Of a stretch of 64,000 nucleotides of DNA, positions 9,323 through 19,548 are shown one piece after another. Position 1 is the stretch's first letter. Every line of letters starts with the position of its first letter. The notes under the pieces are model-generated. The model had not been told where the DNA came from. It ran no database searches and was given only the letters and a program-made list of their open reading frames with translations. Where the stretch lies: NCBI RefSeq assembly GCF_003002875.1, contig NZ_PVTH01000001.1, positions 62,001 to 126,000 of the forward strand, written 5' to 3'. The translations under genes and the position numbers were made by a program. The DNA comes from Arcticibacter pallidicorallinus (lineage in GTDB: Bacteria > Bacteroidota > Bacteroidia > Sphingobacteriales > Sphingobacteriaceae).

Positions 9323-11599
9323 CTAGAATGGATATCCAATGGCGAGGTTAAACACCAGATTGTCCTTTCTCCATGCCTTATTGCCGAAGTCAATACTGTC
9401 GAAAACCCAGCGTTCGCCCTCAGGCAACCAAGGTTTGCGTAGGGGGAAGGCGAGATCGAGACGAAGAACGAGAATGGAAGCGTCGACACGCACACCCGCA
9501 CCGGTACCTACAGCCAGCTCTTTCATGAAATCTTTGGAGAATTTAGCCCCCGGACGTTGAGGGTCGTTGTTGAGCAGCCAGACGTTACCAGCATCAAGAA
9601 ATAATGCACCTCTTACAATACTAAATAGCTTCGGTCTGAATTCAGTGTTAAACTCAAACTTGATGTCTCCAGACTGGTCAGCCGAAAGATCATCTGATTC
9701 CAGCGTTGGATCTAGATGCGATCCCGGACCCAGGGAGCGTGCTCTGAATGCCCTCACGCTATTAGCACCCCCGATGAAGAACTGTTTAATAAAAGGCAGT
9801 GATCTCGAATTTCCATAAGCGTACCCATATCCAAGGATCAGGCGGCTGGCCCACTGCGAGTTTAACCCTATTTTATAGTAGTGTCTGAAATCTATTTCAC
9901 CCTTCACGTACTGAGAATAAGGAGTGTCGAATATTTTCTTCTCCTCGGGTTCTTTAGCTCCCTGGATCAGCCCGAGTATATTGGCAGACATATCCAGATT
10001 CCCGTTAAAGTAGAAGGTGTTTTTCTTGTTCTGACGATGAGTATTGGTGAAATTGAAGTTATAGTTTGGACCGATGATGAACTGGTTGGCTATTGCATTC
10101 CGATAGGTAGAGTTTGTTCTGGCCAGCGAATCATACTCCGCGGATACATTGGAAGCATGTACATAAGTTAAACCAAAAACGTTAAGCTGATGCTCTTTCT
10201 CAATACTCTCCTTCCAGGTATAACCGAATGAAGTGCGGAAAGAGTTCAGTTTGTAGTTGTTCTGGCGTTCCAGCCTGTCAAAACCTAAGGTGATTTTCGT
10301 CCGCGGAATAAAGGCACTGGAAGTGTTTAGTTGGAATGGCGTTATAAAGCGTGGGATACTCAGGTTGGCTTCGGCACCATACCTGAAGATGTTACCGCCG
10401 CTATTGTTACCCGAATACTGAACGTCTGTTCCGATGTAAGCAGAAACAGTGAGAAGCTCTGCTCCCCGGAATGCATTTCTGTTCCTCCAGCTTAAGGTAA
10501 ACTCAGAGCCAGTGAAGTTCGCCGAGTTAGTTTTTCCTGTAATCTCTGCCCGGATAGCCTTCTTGGGCATAGGCGTCAGGTAGTAATAAGCATCCAAAGC
10601 CGCATCTGTAGTATCTGAATCCTGAAATTGATTCTTAACGAACTTGAACGTACCCAGGCTGGTTAGTCTGCTCAGAGATAAGTTGTGGTCCGTACGATTG
10701 TAAATATCGCCTTTGTTGAAGAACATTGTGCGCTCAAATACCTGAGGTTTGAACATTTTTGTTCGGTCAATAACATAAAAATCCTTGTACAGAACGGCTT
10801 CAGGAGTGCGACCCCTCATGGTGTCTCTTAACTTGAAATTCGGATAAATGTAGATGTTGTTTATCGTGTAGGCATCCCTGGCCTTATCCGATGTCTCATC
10901 TTTCACATTCATATAAAGATCCACTTTGTGGCGCTCGGATGTGCTGTCAACCTGAACAATTAAGTTTTCCGGACTAAAGTAATAAAAGCCTTCTTCCTTA
11001 AGGCGAGAGTCGATCCGCTCACGCTCAGCCTTAATAATATCGAGGTCATAGCTGTCGCCCTTCTTCAGGAAACTGTTCTCTGCGGTCGCGTTTACAGCCT
11101 TTCCAAGAACAGAACTATCTGTTGTGAAGTTGACGCTCCTGATCAGGTACCGGGGGCCGGCGAGTGCGTTGTAAGTCAGCGAGGCCTTCTTACCGCTGAT
11201 CGTTGTATCAGACGATGTTGTAGCCAGGAAGAATCCTTTGTTCTCTAATCTGTTCGATACGAGATCCCGGTTATAATCCACCTTGACGCTGCTGAATAGT
11301 ACGGGAGGTTCTCCCCATTTCTTGATCCACTTAAGGGGACCCTTCTTCGCATTTTTGGTTATATTATAAATCCATAATTTAGGTCTCAAACCTAATATAG
11401 AAGAGTTTGGTTTCGGACGCAGTACGCTGGTAAGATCGGGTTCAAGTACCTTTTTTTCTTTCTTTTTGAGGTCCTTATCCTTTATCTCTACTTTTCCACC
11501 TGTATATAAGTAATCCCCCTCTGGAACATGTTTAGTAACATTACATGCAGCAAGTGCCATGCAACTTATCAGAAAATAATATATATGCTGTTTAGTCAT
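9323..11599 (-). CDS. tamL: BamA/TamA-superfamily outer-membrane lipoprotein (TamL type)
   Basis: I place the start at the ATG at 11597-11599 rather than at an upstream in-frame Met (11683). The later start gives a lipoprotein signal (MTKQHIYYFLISCMALAACN) and overlaps the tamB stop by 8 bp. The product is about 758 residues. The N-terminal half holds POTRA-like repeats (AGPRYLIRSVNF, and an EEGFYYFSPENL segment). The C-terminal half is a 16-strand-type beta-barrel with the Omp85 motif FIKQFFIGGANSVRAFRARS and a final strand ending in VFNLAIGYPF. With TamB it probably forms a module that inserts outer-membrane proteins or moves lipids. Lipidated TamA homologues (TamL) are described in Bacteroidota; the name rests on that and the context. 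Confidence 0.88.
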   Translation of the reverse strand: MTKQHIYYFLISCMALAACNVTKHVPEGDYLYTGGKVEIKDKDLKKKEKKVLEPDLTSVLRPKPNSSILGLRPKLWIYNITKNAKKGPLKWIKKWGEPPVLFSSVKVDYNRDLVSNRLENKGFFLATTSSDTTISGKKASLTYNALAGPRYLIRSVNFTTDSSVLGKAVNATAENSFLKKGDSYDLDIIKAERERIDSRLKEEGFYYFSPENLIVQVDSTSERHKVDLYMNVKDETSDKARDAYTINNIYIYPNFKLRDTMRGRTPEAVLYKDFYVIDRTKMFKPQVFERTMFFNKGDIYNRTDHNLSLSRLTSLGTFKFVKNQFQDSDTTDAALDAYYYLTPMPKKAIRAEITGKTNSANFTGSEFTLSWRNRNAFRGAELLTVSAYIGTDVQYSGNNSGGNIFRYGAEANLSIPRFITPFQLNTSSAFIPRTKITLGFDRLERQNNYKLNSFRTSFGYTWKESIEKEHQLNVFGLTYVHASNVSAEYDSLARTNSTYRNAIANQFIIGPNYNFNFTNTHRQNKKNTFYFNGNLDMSANILGLIQGAKEPEEKKIFDTPYSQYVKGEIDFRHYYKIGLNSQWASRLILGYGYAYGNSRSLPFIKQFFIGGANSVRAFRARSLGPGSHLDPTLESDDLSADQSGDIKFEFNTEFRPKLFSIVRGALFLDAGNVWLLNNDPQRPGAKFSKDFMKELAVGTGAGVRVDASILVLRLDLAFPLRKPWLPEGERWVFDSIDFGNKAWRKDNLVFNLAIGYPF

Positions 11600-14500
11600 T
11601 CTCTTTAGTTGTTTCTTTAGCGGATTTCTGAGCACGCTTGCGTCTGCGTTCTTCTCGTTTTTCTTCCCTTGTTTTAGCACCAAAAATCTGTTTGAACTTG
11701 TTGTAATCCATGGTAATCACAAAGCCTACTCCGGTTTCAATCACCTGACCCTGAAGTGCCACCTGATACTGGTTTTTCTGGTATGCCCGAAGCAAATACC
11801 GCCCGTTTTTGCTGAGTTGATACTCTGCCTGAATATCGCCCGCTATGTTCGTTGTTTTCCGGTTCTGCTGACGTGGACCTTCCAGTTCAAAATTACTACC
11901 CACCGTCACCTTCAGCCTGTCGTTGAGCAAACGCTTAGACAAACCAACATTAAGATCAGTTCGGTTGGCCATCTCACCGGTAGTGTAATCCTCGGTTGAT
12001 TGAAGATCAAACTCCAGTTCAACCCCCGCTATCATATCACCTGCCAGATTATTGAGCTGGTCTGATAGCATACGGCTTACACTTTGGCGCGCCGCAGATT
12101 CGAGGCCACCACCACCTGCACTACTTGCAAACGGATTTTCCGAAACAAACCTGTTTAACAACAATACAGCAAAAACTTGCTTGTTTAACTCCGATGGTTC
12201 ATTGCGAAGTTGCGTTAGGCGTGCATTAACCTGATCTATTACGTCTGAAGAAACGTTGTAATTATCTTCAGGCAGAATAATGTCGAAAGATATTTGTGGC
12301 TTCATTAATTCGCCTTTCAGCATCAAATTGACGTTGAAGGGGAGTTTTTGCTTATAAGTATTGAGCACTGTCTGAGGTTCTCCTCCTATTTGTTGCTCAA
12401 CCAGGTCTAGAGGAGCGGTTTCCGCAACGTAGACTGCAGTAACATCTGCATCAGCCATTAGAGGTTCACCATTCCAGGTTAGTGTACTTCCTTTCTTGAT
12501 CTCAAACCGCCTTTTCAGGAAGCTCAAGCTCAAGTCGTATGAACCCTCTTCCACCGTCAGGTTACCGGTTAGATTGACTTTTCCACTAGGGTCAATTCCA
12601 CCTGTAAGCTGTGCAGCTCCTTTCATTCTCAGCATATCGCCGTTCGCCGGATCGACGAGCACATTTAGTTGCGCCTCTTTGTCCAGTTCAATGTTTATCG
12701 AGACATCCATGCCGGTAATGGTGGATGTATTGAGCGTGTCTGCAGGATCCTTAAATACCTTCGCCAATTCAGGATTGTCTTTATCCACGAATTCTACAAT
12801 ACCTTCGCGGTCTTCGATTCCGGGATCGGTGGCCGGAAGAACCAGCGTGAAATCCGTTTCCGGATTAATCTTCAGCGAGCCGTCCACTGCGGGTGCATTC
12901 ATCGTCCCCTTGATACCCAATCTGGTATCGATGAATAACTTTCCATAGAACAAGTCATTGTCTAGAGCTGTAGAGTTGATTACCTTAAAGTTGTCAGCAT
13001 CCAGACGGAGGTCAAAAGCAAAGTCGGTATATGTCTTCGTTTTGATCATTCCCGCTAATGCCATCGTATTATCGGCTGAATCAATCAGGGCAAAATTATT
13101 GAAGCTGATGCCCTCAGCCGTAAAACCTATCCGTGCGTTATCCTTAATTCTAAAGTCTGAATTGAGCATCGCCACATTAAAGCCTACATCGTTAAAGTTG
13201 ATATCCCCCCTGATCGCCGGCGCAGTAGTAGTGCCTGTAATATCCAGTTTTCCTTTCAAGGCACCCTTCGCTTCTCTCACACTACCCATCGTAAATCCTT
13301 CAATGCTCTTCATGTTCAGATTAGCAATATCGAGGTCCAGATCAAAGCTGCTGTTGTTGGTGTAGTAATAGCCACTCAAATCAACCTGATTGCCCTTACC
13401 TGTAATCGCTACGTTTGCAGCAAAAGAGTTGGCCTGTTCATTATTTACTTTTAAAGCGATGTTACCCACAGTGTCTCCTCGGAAGCTGAAGTCGCTGATA
13501 TTGATATCCGATGTAAAGACCGGACTGGTATCAAAGTTTCGCACAGTGGCGTTTCCGTTGATCGTACCCCCGGCCAGGAGTGAGTCCTGTTTTGCGATGT
13601 TGGTGAGGGTTTCAATTTGGAAGTTTTTAAAGTCAACCAGGAGAGGATTGTTTAAACCCGCAGGACTGGTGTTTATACTCAACTGTTGGTTGTTGTTTGA
13701 CAAAATAAAGTTAGTAGCCTGTACTCCCTTGCCACCAAACTGGATATTATTATCGTCACTTACCGTCCATGGCTTTTTATTAAGAACCAGGCCGTCCGGA
13801 TTTAGGCTAAACTGAAATGCGTCCTGCAAAGCCTCTAGTGCACCGGCTATACGGTAGTCCGTATCTCCCTTCTGATCCTGGGTTTTGATTTCAGTAGTTA
13901 TGATGTTATTGCTTACGTCACCACCTACGCTTGCTTTCAAGAGCTGAAATGAGCCGGTATTGATCTTATCGAGCGTAACCAGATAGTTGATAGCGCTATC
14001 TGCGGTATTCACCTTCATCTGGAAATTGTTTAGATCGTTGGTCCCATACAGGATACGCGGAATCGACCCATTAACATTCAGTCGGCGGGCCTCGCTATCA
14101 AAGTCGCCTTGCAATACTACCGTCGCCAGTTCTTTCAAATCAGGTGCGAACTGCTGAATGATTGGCCCGTTGGAAATCTTCGCATTGAAACTAAGTCGCT
14201 GAGGATCGTATTTCGCCCGCTTTGCCACAGCGCCTGTGGAGTAGTATCTGCCAATAAGATCTTGCATAGCCGTTCCAAGCTGCGTAAGCTTATACTTGCC
14301 TTTGATATCTGCAGACATGATTTCAGACCGAAGCCGGAGCGTATTACTGTCAGCACTGGCAGTAGACACGATGCTTAGCGTATCCATCTGAATACGCTCG
14401 CCATTCCGCGCAAACAGCGCTTCAGTCAAAAGAATACTTCCATTGAGGTAATCAGGGTCTGCGGTAGGCAGATCCGCAGAAAGCTTACCGTGGAAGCGCA

Positions 14501-16649
14501 TATCATCCTTCATCAAACGAAGCTTTTGCAGGTTGGCGCTATCCAGATCAAGATCAAGCTTTATAGCCGGATAGGTCTTTGACATATTTGCCGCGGCAGA
14601 TAGATTAAACCGAAGATTGGGGTCATCCATTCCGGCTTTAGCCTGGATATTACCGCGACTCGCACTGCCGTCGATGTCCAGATTACGATAGGTATATCCA
14701 TTGAATTCAGCCTTAATCAGCTTGGCAACAGCTTTTGCACGCATCGTTTTCGGATTAAGACCATTTCCCGCAACGTTCGCTGCGAGGGTTATCCGGCCCA
14801 GACTGTCGTTGCTGATCATACGACCCACATCGAAATTAAAGATGCGCACATTGGCCTTGTAAGACTCATTTCCCTTCACTGCGGCGTTATACGTTGCTAT
14901 TGCCTTGGCACTACCGAAACTGGAGAATAAATCGAGATCCGTGCTGAAGTTGGTGATTCCACCCTTGAATTTTCCTTTAAGCTTAATGTTCTCAGGTATC
15001 CGGATATTGGCTGGAATGGTTCCGCGGGGAACAAGCGCAAGAATGTCCGCCCGCCGCGTAGTGAAGTCGTCAACCTGGATATCCAGCCAGGCCTTGTCCA
15101 TATTCGGAAGACCTCTTGTTTTGGCAGAAGCTTTAATGTTTGTACCTCCCAGTCCGGATATGGTCAGATTCTGAATTTCCAGATTCTTCACTTTGCCTTT
15201 CACTTTTCCATTGATATTCACTACCGCATTCTGGTAGCCTTTTAGAGGCACAGTATTGGCGAGATCAGGCGCGAGCAAAAGAATGTCTTTAATGCCTATA
15301 CGAGTTTTTTCCAGGTTGGCTTCAATGCCTAGCTCGCCCAGATTGCTGGAGATACTCGCAATAGAAGGATAGGTTACGCGTATATTATTGCTGATAGTGG
15401 TGGAGGGGGTTTGAACCAGCAGATCCTTCAGATACGCCTCTTTGCTACCGTAAAAGAACTCCGTCTCGAACTTTCTCAGATTAAACCCGCTCTTGTCGCT
15501 AAACGAACCGGAGTTTACTTTACCTGATATCGTGTCTATGGAGTAAGCCAAATCAGCTACATTCAGGTTCAAGTCCTTAATGTCAAGATGCGCAAAGTCC
15601 ATTCCTCGTCTTTGCACCGGCATATTGAAGTTGTCGAAGCGGATATTGTTATTTTCCAGAATCAAATCCCCGGCACTGAATTTCCAGTTGTTAACCGTTG
15701 CTTCTGCTGCCTTCTCTGTCTCCTCGACTACCACCTTTGCCTGTGGGCTTTTTCCAAGCTGGAAAAGAATGTTGGAGTTGCTCAGGTCAATCTTATCCAG
15801 CACGATATTTTGGTTTCTCAGATCAATCTTGTCTGACTCTACCGCCAGCGCACCCAGATTAACGTCAGCCTTCATAGCCGAAATGTCATTCTGGTAATAA
15901 ACCTTGATTTGCGAAAGATCCAGGGTCCCAAGCTCCAGGTCCAGGTTCATTGGCTCACTCGCTTCGGCTTCGTGTACAGCTGCCGGCTTGCTTTCCACCG
16001 CGGGCTTACTTTGTACCATCCGGGCATTCACGGATGAAAGCTTAATCTTCGGAATACTGAATTTCATTTTATCCAGGTCAAATTCCTTTACCCGGGTATC
16101 AAAATGACCTATAGAGAAGCGAATATCATTAGCTGAAGGAGCGTCCTGATAACTGATGTTGATTCTGTCAAGGTTAATCTTGTCCAGCGAAAACTTCATC
16201 GTAGAAGTAGTGTCGACAGGCTCCGGTTCTTTCTTCTGTTCGCTGACAAACGCTTTGATGATGTAATCAAAATTAAAAACACTATCCGGCCCACGCTGTA
16301 TATTCGCAGTGATGCCACGCAGATCAATTTCATTGATCTCCAATTGGTTATCCAGTAGTTTTAGCAGGCTGATGTCCACCTTTAACGTATCTCCGGCAAG
16401 CAACGTGTCCTTCTTTTGATCTTCAAAATAAATGTCTTCCAGGACGATAAGCTTGGGTAAATTAAGGCTTATTTTGCTGATTTCTACCTTCGTGCCGATC
16501 TTGCCTTCCAGATAGTTCACCGCCTTGTTCTTGGCGTAATTCTGCACCGAAGGCACTCTGATGAGTACAAATACCAGTAAGATCAGGAAGATTAATATCC
16601 CAATTATCCAAAGAAAGATTTTTAAAGTCAGGGTACCGATTCTTCTCAA
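11592..16649 (-). CDS. tamB: TamB-like translocation/assembly module protein
   Basis: This 1685-residue protein is anchored by one N-terminal membrane helix (IFLWIIGILIFLILLVFVLI) and continues as a very long beta-rich periplasmic region of AsmA/TamB type with many LDLDLDS- and DIKGKYKL-like repeats. The C-terminal DUF490 domain is recognisable from about residue 1300 on (GNLTVEEGSYDLSLSFLKRR, then QLNNLAGDMIAGVELEFDLQ). Such proteins bridge inner and outer membranes as hydrophobic grooves for lipid transport or work with an Omp85 partner. The downstream gene overlaps by 8 bp and is that partner. Bacteroidota TamB proteins are usually this long. The tail is basic (REEKREERRRKRAQKSAKE). Confidence 0.92.
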   Translation of the reverse strand: MRRIGTLTLKIFLWIIGILIFLILLVFVLIRVPSVQNYAKNKAVNYLEGKIGTKVEISKISLNLPKLIVLEDIYFEDQKKDTLLAGDTLKVDISLLKLLDNQLEINEIDLRGITANIQRGPDSVFNFDYIIKAFVSEQKKEPEPVDTTSTMKFSLDKINLDRINISYQDAPSANDIRFSIGHFDTRVKEFDLDKMKFSIPKIKLSSVNARMVQSKPAVESKPAAVHEAEASEPMNLDLELGTLDLSQIKVYYQNDISAMKADVNLGALAVESDKIDLRNQNIVLDKIDLSNSNILFQLGKSPQAKVVVEETEKAAEATVNNWKFSAGDLILENNNIRFDNFNMPVQRRGMDFAHLDIKDLNLNVADLAYSIDTISGKVNSGSFSDKSGFNLRKFETEFFYGSKEAYLKDLLVQTPSTTISNNIRVTYPSIASISSNLGELGIEANLEKTRIGIKDILLLAPDLANTVPLKGYQNAVVNINGKVKGKVKNLEIQNLTISGLGGTNIKASAKTRGLPNMDKAWLDIQVDDFTTRRADILALVPRGTIPANIRIPENIKLKGKFKGGITNFSTDLDLFSSFGSAKAIATYNAAVKGNESYKANVRIFNFDVGRMISNDSLGRITLAANVAGNGLNPKTMRAKAVAKLIKAEFNGYTYRNLDIDGSASRGNIQAKAGMDDPNLRFNLSAAANMSKTYPAIKLDLDLDSANLQKLRLMKDDMRFHGKLSADLPTADPDYLNGSILLTEALFARNGERIQMDTLSIVSTASADSNTLRLRSEIMSADIKGKYKLTQLGTAMQDLIGRYYSTGAVAKRAKYDPQRLSFNAKISNGPIIQQFAPDLKELATVVLQGDFDSEARRLNVNGSIPRILYGTNDLNNFQMKVNTADSAINYLVTLDKINTGSFQLLKASVGGDVSNNIITTEIKTQDQKGDTDYRIAGALEALQDAFQFSLNPDGLVLNKKPWTVSDDNNIQFGGKGVQATNFILSNNNQQLSINTSPAGLNNPLLVDFKNFQIETLTNIAKQDSLLAGGTINGNATVRNFDTSPVFTSDINISDFSFRGDTVGNIALKVNNEQANSFAANVAITGKGNQVDLSGYYYTNNSSFDLDLDIANLNMKSIEGFTMGSVREAKGALKGKLDITGTTTAPAIRGDINFNDVGFNVAMLNSDFRIKDNARIGFTAEGISFNNFALIDSADNTMALAGMIKTKTYTDFAFDLRLDADNFKVINSTALDNDLFYGKLFIDTRLGIKGTMNAPAVDGSLKINPETDFTLVLPATDPGIEDREGIVEFVDKDNPELAKVFKDPADTLNTSTITGMDVSINIELDKEAQLNVLVDPANGDMLRMKGAAQLTGGIDPSGKVNLTGNLTVEEGSYDLSLSFLKRRFEIKKGSTLTWNGEPLMADADVTAVYVAETAPLDLVEQQIGGEPQTVLNTYKQKLPFNVNLMLKGELMKPQISFDIILPEDNYNVSSDVIDQVNARLTQLRNEPSELNKQVFAVLLLNRFVSENPFASSAGGGGLESAARQSVSRMLSDQLNNLAGDMIAGVELEFDLQSTEDYTTGEMANRTDLNVGLSKRLLNDRLKVTVGSNFELEGPRQQNRKTTNIAGDIQAEYQLSKNGRYLLRAYQKNQYQVALQGQVIETGVGFVITMDYNKFKQIFGAKTREEKREERRRKRAQKSAKETTKEND

Positions 16650-16942
16650 GTGTTCAAAATTTAGTTCAGTATTATAATTTTAAAACCAGCTAAATGTTTG
16701 AATTTTTACAAAGAATAATATTGGAGTTGTTTTACAGGTTACTCCATAGGCTGGTTCACCTGGCGGTGTGGTGGTAAGCAGTGTCAGTGCATACGGGCTC
16801 TTCACATGATTTCCCGGGAAAATCTGAAATTAATAGGCCTGGATTGCAGCGGAATCAGAGCATATGAATCAGGCTTTAGTGCGGCGGTTAGTAACGAATA
16901 TTGGAAGATTGATCAACGTCAATCTTCCAGTGGAAAATAGGA
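16650..16942. other. intergenic region upstream of tamB, no gene seen
   Basis: About 290 bp between the tamB start and the manA stop on the same strand. It is AT-rich near tamB and probably carries the tamB promoter. I see no convincing small ORF, RNA gene or strong hairpin. Confidence 0.5.
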
Positions 16943-17926
16943 CTAGCCCTCAATATAAGATTCCAGTATCCGGAACCCTTCAGTGGTATGAAGCGTTACA
17001 TTCTCTATCGTAGCCGGGATGAGTATGGAATCACCCATCTTAACATCGAGTTTTTGCTCGCCGTACTCCAGCATGTATGCTCCCTCAACACATACATGAA
17101 TCACAAAAGAATCGAATGAATAATCGCGGCTTACCGTTTCAGTATAATCGAGGATGTTCGTAGTAAAGTAAGGACAGGTCACAACTTCAACAGGCTCATT
17201 CTGTTTTTTCTCGTAGCGTGATTTATACTCATCATGAAACGTATAGTCGATGGCCGCAAGCGCCTCCTCCGTATGTAGTTCTCTCTTGTTTCCCTGATCA
17301 TCCACACGATCGAAGTCGTAGATGCGGTAGGTAACGTCCGATGTCTGTTGTATTTCTGCTATAAGCAGTCCCTTACCTATAGTATGCACCCTTCCTGCAG
17401 GCAAGAAAAATACGTCACCAGCTTTCGCTTCCTCTTTGTTCAATATTTCCGTAAGCTTGCCGCTGTTAAATTTTTCCAGGTAAATGTCCTGGTTAAGCGG
17501 TTGATTGAATCCGGTGATGAGACTGGAACCCTCATCGGCCTGAATGATATACCACATCTCTGTTTTTCCAAAGGAATCATGTCTCTCCCTGGCAAGCTTA
17601 TCATCCGGATGAACCTGAATAGACAGGTCGTCGTTTGCGTCAATAAATTTAATTAATAAAGGGAATTCGTTCCCGAAGCGCTTGTAAACCTGCTCGCCAA
17701 CCAGTTCTGCCTGATGTTTTTCCAGTAGTGCAACGAGCGACTGACCTGCCAGCTCCCCATTTGCTACTACAGATACATCACTCTTTACGCCGGAGATTTC
17801 CCAGGTCTCACCGCAATTAGGGAGCGGCGCAAAATCTTTTTTCAGTATGTCGCGGATTTTCTCGCCACCCCAGATCTTGTCTTTGTATATAGTCCTGAAT
17901 TTGAATGGATATAAAGTTGCCATCAT
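16943..17926 (-). CDS. manA: class I mannose-6-phosphate isomerase
   Basis: This 327-residue cupin-type enzyme interconverts mannose 6-phosphate and fructose 6-phosphate, linking mannose use to glycolysis and supplying GDP-mannose synthesis. NCGETWEISG near residue 38, SIQVHPDDKLARERH near 100 (zinc-binding QxHP) and FFLPAGRVHTIGKGLLIAEI near 173 are the typical class I short-form motifs. Length is normal for the Firmicutes/Bacteroidota short form. Two Met codons in a row open the ORF, so the start could be one residue later. It is divergent from the helicase gene. Confidence 0.92.
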   Translation of the reverse strand: MMATLYPFKFRTIYKDKIWGGEKIRDILKKDFAPLPNCGETWEISGVKSDVSVVANGELAGQSLVALLEKHQAELVGEQVYKRFGNEFPLLIKFIDANDDLSIQVHPDDKLARERHDSFGKTEMWYIIQADEGSSLITGFNQPLNQDIYLEKFNSGKLTEILNKEEAKAGDVFFLPAGRVHTIGKGLLIAEIQQTSDVTYRIYDFDRVDDQGNKRELHTEEALAAIDYTFHDEYKSRYEKKQNEPVEVVTCPYFTTNILDYTETVSRDYSFDSFVIHVCVEGAYMLEYGEQKLDVKMGDSILIPATIENVTLHTTEGFRILESYIEG

Positions 17927-18019
17927 GTATTGAAACGTTTAGTGCCGCAAGTATACTTAAAAATCATTATTCAAAATTACTCATTTTCAAGACCTTGCCT
18001 GGTTTAGCAATAAATAGCG

Positions 18020-18027
18020 TATCTTTG
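18020..18027 (+). promoter_or_regulatory. candidate -7 element for the DEAD-box helicase gene
   Basis: TATCTTTG matches TAnnTTTG 23 nt before the proposed TTG start. A TTG at 17995-17997 could be the -33 element, with a slightly long 22-nt spacer. Confidence 0.45.
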
Positions 18028-18050
18028 CGCCAAATAAAAAAATCAACAAT

Positions 18051-19319
18051 TTGTTATTCAAAGAATTAAATCTCATTGAGCCCCTTCTTAAAGCTCTGAG
18101 TGCCGAAGGATATACACATCCAACCCCCATACAAGAGAAAGCCATTCCAGTAGTACTACAGAAGAAAGACCTTTTAGGTTGTGCTCAGACAGGTACAGGC
18201 AAAACTGCCGCTTTCGCATTACCTATGCTCCAACTGCTGCAGGAAAAACAAGCACCAAAAAATACGCGCCGTAATATCCGTGCGCTAATTTTAACACCAA
18301 CACGCGAATTAGCTATTCAAATCAGAGAAAGCTTCGAAGCCTACGGTAAGTTTACCGGTATAAGACAAACCGTTATTTTCGGAGGCGTATCGCAGGGTAA
18401 GCAGGTAGAGGACTTGAACAAAGGCGTAGACGTGCTCATCGCTACTCCTGGTCGTTTGCTCGACCTTGTTTCTCAACGCATCGTTAATCTGCAGCATATC
18501 GAACTGTTCGTCCTTGACGAAGCAGACCGTATGCTGGATATGGGTTTTGTCAATGACGTTAAGAAAATTATCGCTAAGATACCCGTGAAGAGACAGACAC
18601 TGTTTTTCTCGGCTACGATGCCACCTGAGATATCTCAGCTTGCCAACACGATCTTAACAAATCCTACCAGAGTTGAAGTAACTCCGATTTCATCAACTGC
18701 AGAGAAGATTACGCAAGCTATCTATTCAGTAGAAAAGAAAAATAAGCCCAATCTGCTCATCCACTTACTACAGGATAAGAGCATTGAAAACGTGCTCGTA
18801 TTTACTAAGACTAAGCACGGAGCAGATAAGCTGGTCAAAATTCTGGCGAAAGCGAATATAGTAGCTGAAGCTATTCATGGTAACAAGTCTCAAAATGCCC
18901 GTCAGCGTGCGTTAACTAACTTCAAGTCGGGTGAATTGCGTGTTCTGGTTGCAACAGATATCGCTGCCCGTGGTATTGACGTAGATGAGCTGAAGAATGT
19001 GATAAACTTTGAGTTGCCAAATATCCCTGAAACGTATGTTCACCGGATAGGACGTACCGGAAGGGCAGGAGCGAGTGGCACAGCATGGTCATTCTGTGAT
19101 GAGGAGGAGCGTCCGTTTTTGAACGACATTCTGAAGCTTACACAGCAGGAGATCCCGTTGGTAGAAGATCACCCGTATCCTTTATATTTCAATAAGCTGG
19201 CTGTACCTTCATCGGTAAAGAAGACTAAAGCCAAGGAAAGTTTTCGATCTTCTACAAGGAAAAAAAGCTTCAGACCAAAAGAGAAGCCACAATCTTTTCA
19301 CCGTAAAACAGCATCGTAG
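18051..19319 (+). CDS. DEAD-box ATP-dependent RNA helicase
   Basis: This 422-residue RhlE/CsdA-like helicase remodels RNA, for instance in ribosome assembly or cold adaptation. All motifs are present in order: Q-motif GYTHPTPIQ, motif I AQTGTGKT, Ia PTRELAIQI, Ib TPGR, II DEAD, III SAT, V ATDIAARGIDV, VI HRIGRTGRAG. A short Lys/Arg/Ser-rich tail after residue 390 probably binds RNA. The start is a TTG codon at 18051; it gives the usual family N-terminus (LFKELNLIEPLLKAL) and a -7 box lies just upstream. No in-frame ATG near the N-terminus would keep this segment. Confidence 0.93.
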   Translation: MLFKELNLIEPLLKALSAEGYTHPTPIQEKAIPVVLQKKDLLGCAQTGTGKTAAFALPMLQLLQEKQAPKNTRRNIRALILTPTRELAIQIRESFEAYGKFTGIRQTVIFGGVSQGKQVEDLNKGVDVLIATPGRLLDLVSQRIVNLQHIELFVLDEADRMLDMGFVNDVKKIIAKIPVKRQTLFFSATMPPEISQLANTILTNPTRVEVTPISSTAEKITQAIYSVEKKNKPNLLIHLLQDKSIENVLVFTKTKHGADKLVKILAKANIVAEAIHGNKSQNARQRALTNFKSGELRVLVATDIAARGIDVDELKNVINFELPNIPETYVHRIGRTGRAGASGTAWSFCDEEERPFLNDILKLTQQEIPLVEDHPYPLYFNKLAVPSSVKKTKAKESFRSSTRKKSFRPKEKPQSFHRKTAS

Positions 19320-19344
19320 CTAAAAAATAAAAAGTGTTATAAAA

Positions 19345-19376
19345 CAAAAGGGAATCCATTAGGGTTCCCTTGTTGC
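19345..19376 (+). terminator. terminator of the helicase gene
   Basis: A 10-bp stem (AAGGGAATCC with GGGTTCCCTT, one G-T wobble, 4-nt loop) followed by a mixed T-rich stretch lies 25 bp after the helicase stop. Confidence 0.65.
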
Positions 19377-19404
19377 TTTTCGTAGGTAGATGAGAGCAAA
19401 TATA

Positions 19405-19548
19405 TTAAGCTGCTTGCTTGATGGTGTGTGTTTGCTTGTTGATCTTATTCTTGTAATTCTTGAGATCTGCCTTTAAAATCTCCATTAACTGCATATCGAA
19501 ACCTTGTGTCAATTTATCGATGTTGGTTGTAGCTGTTACCTTTTTCAT
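19405..19548 (-). CDS. small 47-residue protein of unknown function
   Basis: A reverse-strand ORF runs from ATG at 19546-19548 to TAA at 19405-19407. It encodes MKKVTATTNIDKLTQGFDMQ followed by LMEILKADLKNYKNKINK and ends in QAA. It is Lys-rich, has no Cys and no signal peptide, and could form one amphipathic helix. It shares the string FDMQLM with the 75-residue protein encoded on the other strand 270 bp away, with 15 identical bases. A tandem 14-bp repeat spans its start. I do not recognise the family. The coding call rests on a clean start, the shared motif and the lack of any other gene here. Confidence 0.5.
   Translation of the reverse strand: MKKVTATTNIDKLTQGFDMQLMEILKADLKNYKNKINKQTHTIKQAA

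Noticed and set aside
12496-12948. 150-codon ORF antisense to tamB (and several others inside tamB)
   Set aside because: Low-complexity Ser/Leu-rich shadow of the tamB reading frame on the other strand.
19405-19548. 47-residue gene as a RiPP precursor
   Set aside because: No Cys, no core-like segment and no modifying enzyme or transporter nearby.
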